Assembly: GCF_026343955.1 (NCBI RefSeq)
Contig: NZ_JAPKNI010000003.1
Span: 310,001-374,000, forward strand
From: Kaistia defluvii
Lineage (GTDB): Bacteria > Pseudomonadota > Alphaproteobacteria > Rhizobiales > Kaistiaceae
Length of the DNA: 64,000 nt
Direction of reading: 5' to 3'
In this document: positions 33,571 to 42,800 of the stretch, piece after piece
Position numbering within the stretch: the first letter of the stretch is position 1
Layout: the number at the start of each line of letters is the position of its first letter
Translations under genes and position numbers: made by a program
The notes under the pieces: generated by a model
Database searches by the model: none
Told to the model about the DNA's origin: nothing
The model's input: only the letters and a program-made list of their open reading frames with translations

Positions 33571-34971
33571 TTATCCCGTCGCCGTCACGCCGCCATTCGC
33601 GACGATGTCGCGATAGGTGTCAAAACTGCGTTTCGGGGTCCGCTTCTGGGTGTCGAAATCGACATGCACGAGGCCGAACCGGCGGCCATAGCCGTGCAGC
33701 CACTCGAAATTGTCGAACAGGCTCCAGACCATGTAGCCGCGCAGGTCGACGCCGTTTTCCTTCGCCTTCAGCGCGGCCTCGATGTGGCGGCGGATATAAT
33801 TGGCGCGGCGCGGGTCGTGCACCGTGTCGCCGTCCAATACCTCGTCGGTCGGGCCGAAGCCGGCGCCGTTCTCGGTGATGTAGATCGCCGGATTGTCGTA
33901 TTCGTCGCGGATGCGCTCGAGCAGCCGGCGCAGGTAGTCCGGCCGCACCGGTCCGTTGAAGGCGGCAGGCTCCGGGTCCGGATTGGTGTTCATCCAGTCA
34001 TAGCCGAGCGGCGCCGAATCCTCCTGGCGGACGAAGGCGGGCGCATAGAAATTGACGCCGAGGAAATCCGGCTTGTTGGCGGCAAGGATGGCGAAATCCG
34101 CCTCGAACGGCGCAAAGTCGGGGTTGAGCTGGCGGAACAGCGTCATCACCTCGATCGGGTAGCGGCCCTTGAACAGCGCATCCAGGCACCAGCGATTGAT
34201 GACGGCGTCGGCCAGCGCCGCGGCCCTGATATCCTCGGACTTGCCGGGATTCTCCGGGATGGTCGGCATCAGCGGCAGCGCCATGCCAATCTCGCCGCGA
34301 TAGCCGGCGGCACGGAAATCGCCGATCGTCTCGGCGCTGGCGACCAGCCAGTGATGCAGCGCCATTGCCTGGTGGCCATATTGCGCATCGGTGATCGCGA
34401 AGGGGCTGCCGACCCCGGACTTGATGTTCTCGATCATCGGCTCGATCAGGAAGAGATCGATGAACGGCTCGTTGAAGGTGATGAACTTCGACACCTTGGC
34501 GCCGAGCGCCTCGCGGACCACGCTGGCATAATTGCGGAACCAGCCGACCGATTCCCGATTGAGCCATCCGCCGCGATCGTCCAGCGCCCGCGGCAGGTCC
34601 CAGTGATAGAGGGTGACGATCGGCTCGATGCCGGCTTCCAGCAGGTCGACGACGAATTGCTGGTAATGCGCGATGCCCGCCTCGTTGATCCGCCCGACGC
34701 CATCGGGAAGGATCCGCGCCCAGGAGAGCGAGAAGCGGTAGCCATTGATGCCGAGCTCGCGCATCAGCGCGATATCCTGGAGATATTGCGCCCGGTCATA
34801 GGCGTTGATCGCGACGTTGCCCGTCTCGTGCTTGCCGGTCACAGTCTCGGTCGCGCGGTAGACGTTGGTATAGAGATCCCAGTTCGACAGGCCCTTGCCG
34901 TCGGCCTGCCATGCGCCTTCAACCTGATAGGCAGCGCTGGCCGCGCCCCAGAGGAACTTCGTCGAAACCAT
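33571..34971 (-). CDS. GH1 beta-glucosidase
   Basis: A 466-residue cytoplasmic glycoside hydrolase family 1 enzyme that hydrolyses beta-glucosides such as cellobiose. Acid/base Glu in FITFNEPFIDLF (TFNEP) and nucleophile Glu in PAIYITENGAGF (ITENG). N-terminal FLWGAASAAYQVEGAW and YRFSLSWARILPDG are typical. Start ATG 34971 has AAGGAG 7 nt upstream; an upstream in-frame ATG (34989) lacks one. It ends the operon after two CUT2 permeases (about 95 nt gap), which makes beta-glucosides, or the sugars released from them, the best guess for the transporter substrate. Confidence 0.94.
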   Translation of the reverse strand: MVSTKFLWGAASAAYQVEGAWQADGKGLSNWDLYTNVYRATETVTGKHETGNVAINAYDRAQYLQDIALMRELGINGYRFSLSWARILPDGVGRINEAGIAHYQQFVVDLLEAGIEPIVTLYHWDLPRALDDRGGWLNRESVGWFRNYASVVREALGAKVSKFITFNEPFIDLFLIEPMIENIKSGVGSPFAITDAQYGHQAMALHHWLVASAETIGDFRAAGYRGEIGMALPLMPTIPENPGKSEDIRAAALADAVINRWCLDALFKGRYPIEVMTLFRQLNPDFAPFEADFAILAANKPDFLGVNFYAPAFVRQEDSAPLGYDWMNTNPDPEPAAFNGPVRPDYLRRLLERIRDEYDNPAIYITENGAGFGPTDEVLDGDTVHDPRRANYIRRHIEAALKAKENGVDLRGYMVWSLFDNFEWLHGYGRRFGLVHVDFDTQKRTPKRSFDTYRDIVANGGVTATG

Positions 34972-35065
34972 CAAGGCGCTCCTTTTCATGCCGCCTCACG
35001 GGCGGCATTTCGGATTCGACGCCCGGAACGCGGCTTCTTTCGGGCAGCGCCACCTCACCGGCGGT

Positions 35066-36058
35066 TCAGCTCCGGGCCTTGGCACCTCGTCCGTAGATCA
35101 GCAGCATCGCGATGATGACGCAACCATAGATCACCTGCCGCCCGGCCTCGGGCATCTGCATCACCGACAGGATCGATTGCAGCAGGGTGATCAGGATGAC
35201 GCCGGCGATGGTGCCGAGATAATTGCCCTTGCCGCCGAGGATGTTGGTGCCGCCCAGCACCACCGCGGCGATCGCCGGCAGTAGGTAGGCGTCGCCCATG
35301 TTCTGGTAGGCCTTGTTGGAATAGCCGGCGAGCAGCACGCCGGCGAAGGCCGCCATCGCGCCGGAGAAGGCGAAGCAGCCGATCAGCACGCGGTTGGTGT
35401 TGACGCCGGAGAGATAGGCGGCGGATTCGCGGTTGCCCACGGCGTAGACGGCGCGGCCAAAGGCGGTACGCTTCAGCAGATAGATGACGAAGGCGCCGAC
35501 CAGCGCCCAGACGAACAGCGCATTCGGAATGCCGAACAGGCTGCGCTGCACGGCGATGAAATGCATCGCCTCCGTCGCCTGGTCGAGCGGTGCAAAGCCG
35601 CCCGTATGCAGCACCATCAGGCCCTGCACCACGGCGTTCATGCCGAGCGTGAAAATCATCGACGGCAGGCGCAGATAGGCGACGCCGAGGCCGTTCAGCA
35701 CGCCGACGACGGCGCCGCAGAACACGCCGAACGGGATGCAGAGCCAGACGCCGGCCGGGCCGCCCCAGCCGACCATGGCGGTCGCCATCATCGCACCCAG
35801 CGTCACCACCCAGGGAATCGACAGGTCGATATGGCCGAGCAGGATAACCATCATCGCGCCGGAGGCGACGATGCCCAGGAAGGCGCCGACCTGCAATTGC
35901 TGCAGCAGATACTCCGGCGACAGGAATTCGCGCGAATAGAGCGCGCCGCCGCACAGGATCAGCAGGATGCAGCCAAAGGCGATCGTCACCGAACGATCGA
36001 TGCCAAGCCGCGCAGCCAAGGTCGGACCTCTCACGGCCCCGGTGTCGACGCCGGTCAC
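35066..36058 (-). CDS. Sugar ABC transporter permease (CUT2), second permease of system 1
   Basis: A 330-residue inner-membrane permease of the RbsC/XylH/YjfF family with about 8-10 helices; GHIDLSIPWVVTLGAMMATAM (GxxDLSxG-like motif), GNRESAAYLSGVNTNRV and VVLGGTNILGGKGNYLGTIAGVILI are family landmarks. It overlaps the preceding permease gene by 4 nt (ATGA). Two unequal permease genes after one ATPase recall the YtfT-YjfF arrangement of the galactofuranose transporter, so the two proteins probably form a heterodimer. Confidence 0.92.
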   Translation of the reverse strand: MTGVDTGAVRGPTLAARLGIDRSVTIAFGCILLILCGGALYSREFLSPEYLLQQLQVGAFLGIVASGAMMVILLGHIDLSIPWVVTLGAMMATAMVGWGGPAGVWLCIPFGVFCGAVVGVLNGLGVAYLRLPSMIFTLGMNAVVQGLMVLHTGGFAPLDQATEAMHFIAVQRSLFGIPNALFVWALVGAFVIYLLKRTAFGRAVYAVGNRESAAYLSGVNTNRVLIGCFAFSGAMAAFAGVLLAGYSNKAYQNMGDAYLLPAIAAVVLGGTNILGGKGNYLGTIAGVILITLLQSILSVMQMPEAGRQVIYGCVIIAMLLIYGRGAKARS

Positions 36059-37035
36059 GAGAACAGCTCCAGTCGGTTGCGGACGCGCAGGATGCGGAAG
36101 GCGCCGAGGCTGACGGCGAGGAGCAGCACGACGCCCTGGAACAGCGGCTGCCAGAGCGGCGGCAGGTCGAAGACGAACAGAAGATCCTCGATCGTGCGCA
36201 GAACGAAGGCGCCGAAAATCGAGCCGATGGCCGAGCCCCAGCCGCCGAACAGCGAGGTTCCGCCGATGACGACGGCGGCGATGGAGTTCAGCGTATAGGT
36301 GCCGGCGATCGGCGCAGAGGCTTCGCCCGAATAGGTGTTGAAGGTCAGCATCAGCCCGGCGATCGACGCCAAAACCCCGGCGAGCGTATAGGCCAGCAGT
36401 TTCGCCTTCTGCACCGGTACGCCCGACATGTAGGCGGCCTGCTCGTTCGAGCCGACGGCATAGGCAGCGCGGCCGAGCACGGAGCGGCGATAGGGGATCC
36501 AGACCACCAGCACGACGACGAAAAGCACGACGAGGGCTGCCGGAACCACGCCGAAGACCTGGCCGGTCAGGAGATCCGCGATATCGGATTGCACATCGCC
36601 GCCAGGCCCCGGGCGGACGAACAGCGAGATGCCGTAATAGACGGCGCCGGTGGCGAGCGTGGTGATGATCGGCTGCAGCCGGCCCCAGACGACGATGGCG
36701 CCGTTGATGAAGCCGGCCAGCGCGCCGATCAGCAGCACCGCGACGATGCCGAGCAGACCCTCGCCGACCGTGCCGACGACGATGACGGAGGCGATGCAGT
36801 TCGCCATCACGAACACCATGCCGACCGAAAGATCGAGGCCGCGCGTCAGCACCGGCAGCGTCTGCGCCATGGCGACCAGCGCCAGCAGCACCGCCTTGTT
36901 GGCCGCCGTGGTGGCGACGGCGGGCGTCAGGCCGGCGCTGTGGTTGGAGATGTAGAGCGTGAACATCGCCGCGAACAGGACGACGGCCGTCAGCACGCCG
37001 GCATTGTGGGCGAACCAGTAGCGCCAGTTGCTCAT
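36055..37035 (-). CDS. Sugar ABC transporter permease (CUT2), first permease of system 1
   Basis: A 326-residue CUT2 permease, YtfT-like. RGLDLSVGMVFVMANCIASVIV carries the DLSVG motif; VGSNEQAAYMSGVPVQKAKL and VVIGGTSLFGGWGSAIGSIFGAFVLRTIEDLL are the usual cytoplasmic loop and late-helix motifs. It overlaps the ATPase gene upstream and the second permease downstream by 4 nt each, so the three membrane-complex genes are translationally coupled. Confidence 0.92.
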   Translation of the reverse strand: MSNWRYWFAHNAGVLTAVVLFAAMFTLYISNHSAGLTPAVATTAANKAVLLALVAMAQTLPVLTRGLDLSVGMVFVMANCIASVIVVGTVGEGLLGIVAVLLIGALAGFINGAIVVWGRLQPIITTLATGAVYYGISLFVRPGPGGDVQSDIADLLTGQVFGVVPAALVVLFVVVLVVWIPYRRSVLGRAAYAVGSNEQAAYMSGVPVQKAKLLAYTLAGVLASIAGLMLTFNTYSGEASAPIAGTYTLNSIAAVVIGGTSLFGGWGSAIGSIFGAFVLRTIEDLLFVFDLPPLWQPLFQGVVLLLAVSLGAFRILRVRNRLELFS

Positions 37036-38585
37036 GCTGCCTGCTCCGACGCGTCGATGTTGAGGGCGCTCTGCAGCAGGTTGCGCTCGGTCAGCGTCTC
37101 GCCGGCCAGTTCGCGCCGGATGCGGCCGTCATAGACGACGAGCACGCGGTCGCAGCAGCCGATCAGTTCGGCATAATCGGTCGAATAGAACAGGATCGCT
37201 GCCCCCTGGTTCGCAAGCTCCCGCATCAGGCGGTAGATTTCCTGCTTTGTGCCGACGTCGATGCCGCGCGTGGGATCGTTGAGCAGGATGATGCCTGGCG
37301 CCGTCATCAGCCACTTCGCCAGGACGACCTTCTGCTGGTTGCCGCCGGAAAGCGCCGAGACGGGCGCCTCGAGATCCGGCGTCTTCACCCGCAGCCGGTC
37401 GACCATCACCTGGACGGCGGCGTTCTCCTTGTCGGCATCGATGCCGAAACGGCCGAGCAGCTGCGGCAGGGCGGCGAGGGTCATGTTGTCCCGCACGCTC
37501 ATCGGCAGCATCAGGCCTTCGGTCTTGCGATCCTCGGGGATCAGCGCCATCGGCAGCGGCGCATGCATCGCCTGGCGCGGACCATCGAGCGAGATCGGCT
37601 TGCCGTCGACGGCGACCGTGCCCGAGACGCCCTTCAGCACGCCGAAGAGAGCGAGCAGCAATTCGCGCTGGCCCTGGCCGTCGAGACCGCCCAGGCCGAC
37701 GATCTCGCCCTTGCGGAGGTTGAACGTGACATCCTGGATCTCGCGACCCCAGGCGAGGTTGGCGGCGGCCAGCGCCACCGGCCTGTCGGTCGAGGGTTCC
37801 GGCTTCGGCGGATATTGGTGCGTCACCTCGCGGCCGATCATCATCTCGATGATGGCGTCGACGGAGCGCGCGCCCTTGGTGAAGGTCTCGATCTTGCGGC
37901 CATTGCGGAAGACGGTCGCCGTATCGGCCAGCGCCTCGATCTCGCGCATGCGGTGCGACACGTAGAGAATGCCGACGCCGGACTTCTTCAGCTCGCGAAT
38001 GATGCCATAGACGCGCTCGACATCGTCGGCGGTGAGCGCCGAGGTGGCCTCGTCGAGGATCAGGATGCGCGGATCGCGGCCGAGCGCCTTGGCGATCTCC
38101 ACCATCTGGCGGCGCGACAGCGGCAGGTCGCGCACGAGTTCGAGCGGATGCACATCCTCGCAGCCGACGCGCTTCAAGAGCGCCCTGGCGCGCTCGCGCT
38201 GGCCCTTGGCGTCGATCAGGCCGAGCCATTTCGGCGGATCGACGATGGAAAGGTTGTCGGCGACCGTCATTTCCGGCAGCAGCGACAATTCCTGGAACAC
38301 GCAGACCACGCCGGCACGCATCGCCTCGGTCGGCGATTTGAACCGGACCGGCCGTCCCTCGATGAAGACCTCGCCCTCGGTCGGGTCGGTGACGCCGGAG
38401 GCGATCTTGATCAGCGTCGACTTGCCAGCGCCGTTCTCGCCCAGCACGGCCTGGATCTCGCCGGGATAGACGGAAAAATCGACATCGGTCAGCGCGGCGA
38501 CGCCGCCATAGCGCTTCGAGATCCGCTTGAGCTCGAGATAGGGCTTCCGGTCGGACAAGGATGAACCCGCAGAACTGGAGGACAA
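37032..38585 (-). CDS. Sugar ABC transporter ATPase (CUT2), system 1
   Basis: A 517-residue protein with two fused nucleotide-binding domains, as in RbsA/YtfR. First domain: Walker A LGENGAGKSTLIKI, Walker B RILILDEATSALTADD. Second domain starts near residue 270 and carries the signature LSGGNQQKVVLAKWL and Walker B GIILLNDPTRGIDVGTK (Asn in place of Asp, normal for the second half is D/N-variable). No ATG is available near the front; TTG 38585 is used and TTG 38558 is the alternative, neither with a clear ribosome-binding site. The strong hairpin behind the binding-protein gene ends just upstream and may lower its expression. Confidence 0.9.
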   Translation of the reverse strand: MSSSSAGSSLSDRKPYLELKRISKRYGGVAALTDVDFSVYPGEIQAVLGENGAGKSTLIKIASGVTDPTEGEVFIEGRPVRFKSPTEAMRAGVVCVFQELSLLPEMTVADNLSIVDPPKWLGLIDAKGQRERARALLKRVGCEDVHPLELVRDLPLSRRQMVEIAKALGRDPRILILDEATSALTADDVERVYGIIRELKKSGVGILYVSHRMREIEALADTATVFRNGRKIETFTKGARSVDAIIEMMIGREVTHQYPPKPEPSTDRPVALAAANLAWGREIQDVTFNLRKGEIVGLGGLDGQGQRELLLALFGVLKGVSGTVAVDGKPISLDGPRQAMHAPLPMALIPEDRKTEGLMLPMSVRDNMTLAALPQLLGRFGIDADKENAAVQVMVDRLRVKTPDLEAPVSALSGGNQQKVVLAKWLMTAPGIILLNDPTRGIDVGTKQEIYRLMRELANQGAAILFYSTDYAELIGCCDRVLVVYDGRIRRELAGETLTERNLLQSALNIDASEQAA

Positions 38586-38616
38586 AAGAGCCGGCGGGCC
38601 ATGACAGCCCGCCGGT
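38586..38616 (-). terminator. Hairpin between binding-protein and ATPase genes, system 1
   Basis: GCCGGCGGGC (38590-38599) pairs with GCCCGCCGGT (38607-38616), 7-nt loop. On the minus strand it is followed by TCTTTTGTC, so it can act as a partial terminator or 3' mRNA shield that gives more binding protein than ATPase. Confidence 0.75.
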
Positions 38617-38633
38617 CGATCTCGGATAGGATC

Positions 38634-39761
38634 TTACTTGTTCTCTTGGGTCTGACCCATGATTTCCTGGGCGGTGAAGTTGATGCCGCAATCCGGGAAA
38701 GCGTTGCCGACGAAGAAGTTGTCGGATTCCTTCGAGTAGAAGTTCACGCCGTCCTTGAAGTCGGGATCATGGTCGATGGCGAGCGGCAGCGCGATCGACT
38801 GCGGCACGACATCGCCTTCGAGCGCGGCGATGGCGGTCTTGATGGCGACGGCGACCTGCGCCGGGCCGCTGCCGGCCGAGGTGCACTTCAGGCCATCGGC
38901 CGAATGCTCGGCGCAGAGCTTGCGGAAGCCGTTCTCCGTCTCGCCGCCGACCGGCACGAAGGCATGGCCGGCGTCCATGAGGGCACGAACCGTACCGGTC
39001 GAGCCACCCTGGACGGTGACGCCATCGAACTTCTTGTGCACGGCGACGGCGTCGGCGGTCACCTTCTGCGCGGTGCCGTCGTCCCAGCGGCCGATGACTT
39101 CGACCGTCTCGAACTTCTTGCCCGACTTGCCGAGCACTTCCTGCACGCCTTCATGGCGGTCACGGTCGACCGAGGTGCCGGTCACGCCGCGTACTTCGAG
39201 CACCTTGCCGCCATTCGGCAGGTGATCGACCAGCCACTGGCCCCAGAGTTCACCGAGGCCCTTCTGGTTGACGTTGACGTTGATGGCCTCGTCGGTGTCG
39301 AGCGTGTTGTCGAAGGCCACGAGCACGACGCCGGCCGCCTTGGCGCGCTTGATCACCGGCTTGAAGGAAGTCGGGTTCTGCGCGTTGACGACGATCGCGT
39401 CATAGCCGGAATTGATGAAGTTATCGACGGCGGCGATCTGCGCGGCGACGTCGTCACCGGTCGAGACGACCTTGAATTCCTTGAGCTTGGCCTTGATGTC
39501 CGGCTGCTCGGCATAGGCCTTGGCGGTCTGGATCATCTGGATGCGCCAGGTATTGCCGATGAAGCCGTTGGCGAGCGCGATGCGGTACGGGCCTTCCTTC
39601 TTCGGGAATTTGAAGAACTTCGTCTCGGGCGTCCAAGGCTTGAAGCACTTGGCGTCGGCGCTCGGTCCCGCGACGATCTCGGGGCCGGCCGCATGCGCGG
39701 CCGTTGCCAGGGCACCCACGGCGATCGTTGTCGCCAGAAGCTGCCGGATGAGCTTCATCAT
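38634..39761 (-). CDS. Sugar-binding protein (CUT2), system 1
   Basis: A 375-residue periplasmic binding protein of Peripla_BP_4 type (COG1879). Signal peptide MMKLIRQLLATTIAVGALATAAHA-AG. Body: YRIALANGFIGNTWRIQMIQ, GYDAIVVNAQNPTSFKPVI, VAFDNTLDTDEAINVNVNQKGLGELWGQWL and VQGGSTGTVRALMDAG are typical of the family; four Cys are present in the mature protein. Start at the first of two adjacent ATGs (39761) with GGGAGGA 6 nt upstream, a strong site. It is the first gene of the operon, facing away from the mhqO-like gene. Confidence 0.92.
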   Translation of the reverse strand: MMKLIRQLLATTIAVGALATAAHAAGPEIVAGPSADAKCFKPWTPETKFFKFPKKEGPYRIALANGFIGNTWRIQMIQTAKAYAEQPDIKAKLKEFKVVSTGDDVAAQIAAVDNFINSGYDAIVVNAQNPTSFKPVIKRAKAAGVVLVAFDNTLDTDEAINVNVNQKGLGELWGQWLVDHLPNGGKVLEVRGVTGTSVDRDRHEGVQEVLGKSGKKFETVEVIGRWDDGTAQKVTADAVAVHKKFDGVTVQGGSTGTVRALMDAGHAFVPVGGETENGFRKLCAEHSADGLKCTSAGSGPAQVAVAIKTAIAALEGDVVPQSIALPLAIDHDPDFKDGVNFYSKESDNFFVGNAFPDCGINFTAQEIMGQTQENK

Positions 39762-40150
39762 GTCGTATCCTCCCAATTGTATTTTCTATATTCCGGCTGA
39801 CGACGGTCGCGCCGATGGCGCGCTTCTCCCCGTCCTTCATCCGTCTCGACTGGTCTGCCTCCGGTCGAAGCCCGCGCGCTCCCATCTCAAATGGGATGCC
39901 CTCTTTACCGAGCCGCGATGCTCCTTGCACGCAAAATGCGTCCTTGCGGCAGCGCCGTCCAGAACTTCTTTGTGGCGGCCTTCGCGACTGCGCATCTCTT
40001 TGCGTCAAGCGCCCTGTTACGTTTCGTCAACACCGGATCCGCAGTTTGCGATTGTCCATTCTCCGGAGACAACCTTATTCTGAGTGGCCGGTTGAGTTTC
40101 GAGCCAGAAAGGCCATTTTCCTGCCAACGAACTCTTTGGGAGACCTGATC
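39762..40150. other. Divergent promoter region, system 1 / mhqO-like gene
   Basis: About 390 bp. It must hold the promoters for both directions. Near the transporter, ATTTTCTATATTCC (39781-39794) gives on the minus strand TATAGA and AATACA as possible -10 elements. GGGAGA before 40151 serves the dioxygenase. I see no convincing operator and no small gene. No regulator gene adjoins system 1. Confidence 0.4.
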
Positions 40151-41101
40151 ATGGACCTGAAGCTCAACGGCTTCCATCATCTCACCGCGATTACAGCAGA
40201 CGCGCCGGGCAATCTTGCCTTTTACACGAAGGTGCTCGGCCTGCGCCTGGTCAAGAAGACTGTCAACCAGGACGATACCAGCGCCTACCACCTCTTCTAT
40301 GGTGACGGCGCCGCGACGCCCGGTTCCGACATCACCTTCTTCGACTGGCCGGTCGGCCCGGCACGCCGTGGCACGCATTCGATCGTCCGCACCGGCTTCC
40401 GCGTCGATGGCGACAGCCTCGGCTGGTGGCGCGATCATCTGCGCGCGCAGGGCGTCAAGGCCGGCGACGTCACCGATCTCGGCGGTCGCCAGGGCCTGAT
40501 CTTCGAGGATCCGGAAGGGCAACGCCTGTCGCTGGTCGACAATGGCGTCAAGACGCAGGGACATCTGTGGGAACGCAGCCCGGTTCCGGCCGAGCACCAG
40601 ATCCTCGGCCTCGGCCCGATCTCGATCAGCGTGCGGGATCTCGCCCCGACCGAGCAGGTGCTGACCCGCGTCATGCACATGAAGAAGGTGCGCGACTATC
40701 CGCAGAGCGCCGTCTCGACCAACCAGGTGCATGTGTACCAGATGGCCGAAGGCGGACCGGAGACCGAGCTGCACGTTCTGGTCGAGCCCGATGCGCCGAC
40801 GGCGCGCGAAGGCGCGGGCGGCGTCCACCATGTCGCCTTCCGCACGCCGGACAATGACAGCCTCAGGCTCTGGGCCGAGCGGGTGCGCGATTTCCGCATC
40901 GGCTCCAGCGGCGAGGTCGAGCGCTACTATTTCCGCTCGCTCTATTTCCGCGAGCCGAACGGCATCCTGTTCGAGATCGCCACCGACGTTCCGGGCTTCA
41001 CCGCCGACGAACCGATGGAGACGCTGGGCGAGCATCTGTCGCTGCCGCCCTTCCTGGAAGGACGCCGCCAGTCGATCGAGGACAATCTGAAGCCGCTCTA
41101 G
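40151..41101 (+). CDS. Ring-cleaving dioxygenase (VOC family), MhqO-like
   Basis: A 316-residue protein of two vicinal-oxygen-chelate modules. First: FHHLTAITADAPGNLAFYTKVLGLRLVKKTVNQDD with a His of the metal site; second: ADGPISISVRDL-type start at about residue 155, HHVAFRTPDND with His, and REPNGILFEIATDVPGF with the ligand Glu. It belongs to the group of Bacillus MhqA/MhqE/MhqO, hydroquinone-type ring-cleaving dioxygenases induced by quinones. The next gene, 77 bp downstream, is the MhqD-type hydrolase, the same pairing as in Bacillus, so the two likely detoxify quinones or related electrophiles. Confidence 0.85.
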   Translation: MDLKLNGFHHLTAITADAPGNLAFYTKVLGLRLVKKTVNQDDTSAYHLFYGDGAATPGSDITFFDWPVGPARRGTHSIVRTGFRVDGDSLGWWRDHLRAQGVKAGDVTDLGGRQGLIFEDPEGQRLSLVDNGVKTQGHLWERSPVPAEHQILGLGPISISVRDLAPTEQVLTRVMHMKKVRDYPQSAVSTNQVHVYQMAEGGPETELHVLVEPDAPTAREGAGGVHHVAFRTPDNDSLRLWAERVRDFRIGSSGEVERYYFRSLYFREPNGILFEIATDVPGFTADEPMETLGEHLSLPPFLEGRRQSIEDNLKPL

Positions 41102-41178
41102 CCGCTTCGGAGCCAAAGGAAGGCCGGATCGCGGGCAGACCGGCGATCCGGTCCAACGGGAAAGGGGACGGGACGACC

Positions 41179-41850
41179 ATGACCATCGACAGGACCAGGG
41201 GCTCCGGCCCGCATTCGGGCCAGCGCATCCTGACGGCCGGCGCGCCGATCGAGGCCGCGCGCGGCGCGGTCATCACCATCCATGGCAGGGGCGCCAGCGC
41301 CGACGACATCATCGGACTTTCCGGGCATCTCGGCCAGGACGACATCGCCTACTTTGCACCGCAGGCGGCCGGGTCGGTCTGGTATCCACAACGCTTCATC
41401 GAGCCCAAGGCCCTCAACCAGCCCTGGCTCGATTCGGCGCTCGGCGTCGTGCATGCCCTGGTCGACGACATCGCGGCCGCGGGCATCGCCCGCGAGCGGA
41501 TCGTGTTGCTCGGCTTCTCGCAGGGTGCCTGCCTGGCGCTCGAGGCGGTGGCGCGCAAGCCCGGCCGCTATGGCGGCGCCGTGGGGCTGAGCGGCGGCCT
41601 GATCGGCACGTCGCGAGAGCTCTGGGACGGCGCCGATGATCTGGCCGGGACGCCGGTGCTGCTCGGCTGCGCCGAACTCGACGGCCACATCCCGCTGTCG
41701 CGGGTGCAGGAGACGGCGGATCGATTCGAACAGGCCGGCGCCAGCGTGACCACCCGCATCTATCGCGGCTCCGCGCATGGCGTGAATGCCGACGAGATCG
41801 AACTGACGACGGCGCTGCTCTCCGCCCTGGGCAGCCCGGCGACGGCCTGA
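41179..41850 (+). CDS. Phospholipase/carboxylesterase-like hydrolase, MhqD-like
   Basis: A 223-residue alpha/beta hydrolase. Oxyanion region ITIHGRGASADDII, nucleophile Ser in LLGFSQGACLALEA, Asp in LGCAELDGHIPLSRV and His in YRGSAHGVNADE make the catalytic triad. It is the partner of the upstream VOC dioxygenase as in the mhqO-mhqD pairs of Firmicutes. Both read from the same promoter region; no ring-specific regulator (MarR type) is seen next to them. The natural ester substrate is unknown. Confidence 0.87.
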   Translation: MTIDRTRGSGPHSGQRILTAGAPIEAARGAVITIHGRGASADDIIGLSGHLGQDDIAYFAPQAAGSVWYPQRFIEPKALNQPWLDSALGVVHALVDDIAAAGIARERIVLLGFSQGACLALEAVARKPGRYGGAVGLSGGLIGTSRELWDGADDLAGTPVLLGCAELDGHIPLSRVQETADRFEQAGASVTTRIYRGSAHGVNADEIELTTALLSALGSPATA

Positions 41851-41866
41851 TCCGTCCAGGTGAGAG

Positions 41867-41998
41867 ACTCACCCCAACCCTCTCCCGCGCGCGGGAGAGG
41901 GGGACCGTCTGCGCCAAGGACGGGCATCGCTCCACGTCGATGATGGTCGCCGTAGAAAGCCCTCGCCCGCTTGCGCGTGAGGGTTGGGCGGGGGCTCC
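41867..41998. repeat. Family III palindromic repeats between mhqD-like and SDR genes
   Basis: CTCACCCCAACCCTCTCCCGC-GCGCGGGAGAGGG (about 41868-41901) and an inverted worn unit GAAAGCCCTCGCCCGC, TTGCGCGTGAGGGTTGGGCGGGG (about 41957-41996), lying between convergent genes. Confidence 0.7.
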
Positions 41999-42008
41999 TC
42001 TTGCTTCC

Positions 42009-42800
42009 TCAGCTCGGCGTGAGGCGAAAATCCTTGCTCTCCGGCAGGGTCTGGCCGCCATCGACGACGATGGTGGTGCCGGTGATGTAGGACGACTCAT
42101 CGGAAGCCAGGAACAGCGCCGCATTGGCGATGTCGTCCGGCGTGCCAAGACGGCCGAGCGGGATCGAATCCTCCATCCCCTTGATGAAGGCGGCGCTGCG
42201 GCCGGCCTTCATGCCCTCGGTCAGGATGTTGCCGGGCTCGATGCCGTTGACGGTGATGCCGTAGCCGGCGAACTCCAGCGCTGCCGCCTTGATGAAGCCG
42301 TTGATGCCGGCCTTCGAGGCCGAGTAGTGGCCATGGCCCGGGCTGGTGACGCGCGGGCCGGTGATCGACGAGGTGAAGATCATCCGGCCGTAGCCTTTGG
42401 CCTTCATCGCCGGCAGGGCGGCGCGGGCGACCAGATAGGTGCCGCGCAGGTTGACGCCCATGACGGCGTCCCATTCGTCCGGCTCGATGTTCTCGATCAG
42501 CGTCCAGGGATAGATGCCGGCATTCTGCACGACGATGTCGATGCCGCCGAAATGCGTGACGGCCTCGGCGACCGCCCGCTCGGCATCGGCCTTCTGCGAG
42601 ATGTCGGTCTCGACGAAGCGCGCCCTGTCCGGTCCGCCAAGCGAAGCAGCGAAGGCGGTGCCGGCCTCGACTTCGGTATCCGCGACCACGACGCGCGCGC
42701 CCTCGGTGGCAAGGCGCCTCGCAATGGCGCCGCCAATGCCGCGCGCACCGCCGACGACCAGCGCGGAGCGGCCCATGAGCCGTTGGGGGGAATTGCTCAT
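42009..42800 (-). CDS. SDR-family sugar or polyol dehydrogenase
   Basis: A 263-residue short-chain dehydrogenase. Cofactor motif VVGGARGIGGAIARRL, Asp in VVADTEVEAG choosing NAD, NAG in VVQNAGIYPW, and catalytic Ser in IFTSSITG with YSASKAG. C-terminal YITGTTIVVDGGQTL is standard. Start ATG at 42800 shares one nt with the permease stop (TGATG). As last gene of system 2 it probably oxidises the imported sugar or a derived polyol. Confidence 0.88.
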   Translation of the reverse strand: MSNSPQRLMGRSALVVGGARGIGGAIARRLATEGARVVVADTEVEAGTAFAASLGGPDRARFVETDISQKADAERAVAEAVTHFGGIDIVVQNAGIYPWTLIENIEPDEWDAVMGVNLRGTYLVARAALPAMKAKGYGRMIFTSSITGPRVTSPGHGHYSASKAGINGFIKAAALEFAGYGITVNGIEPGNILTEGMKAGRSAAFIKGMEDSIPLGRLGTPDDIANAALFLASDESSYITGTTIVVDGGQTLPESKDFRLTPS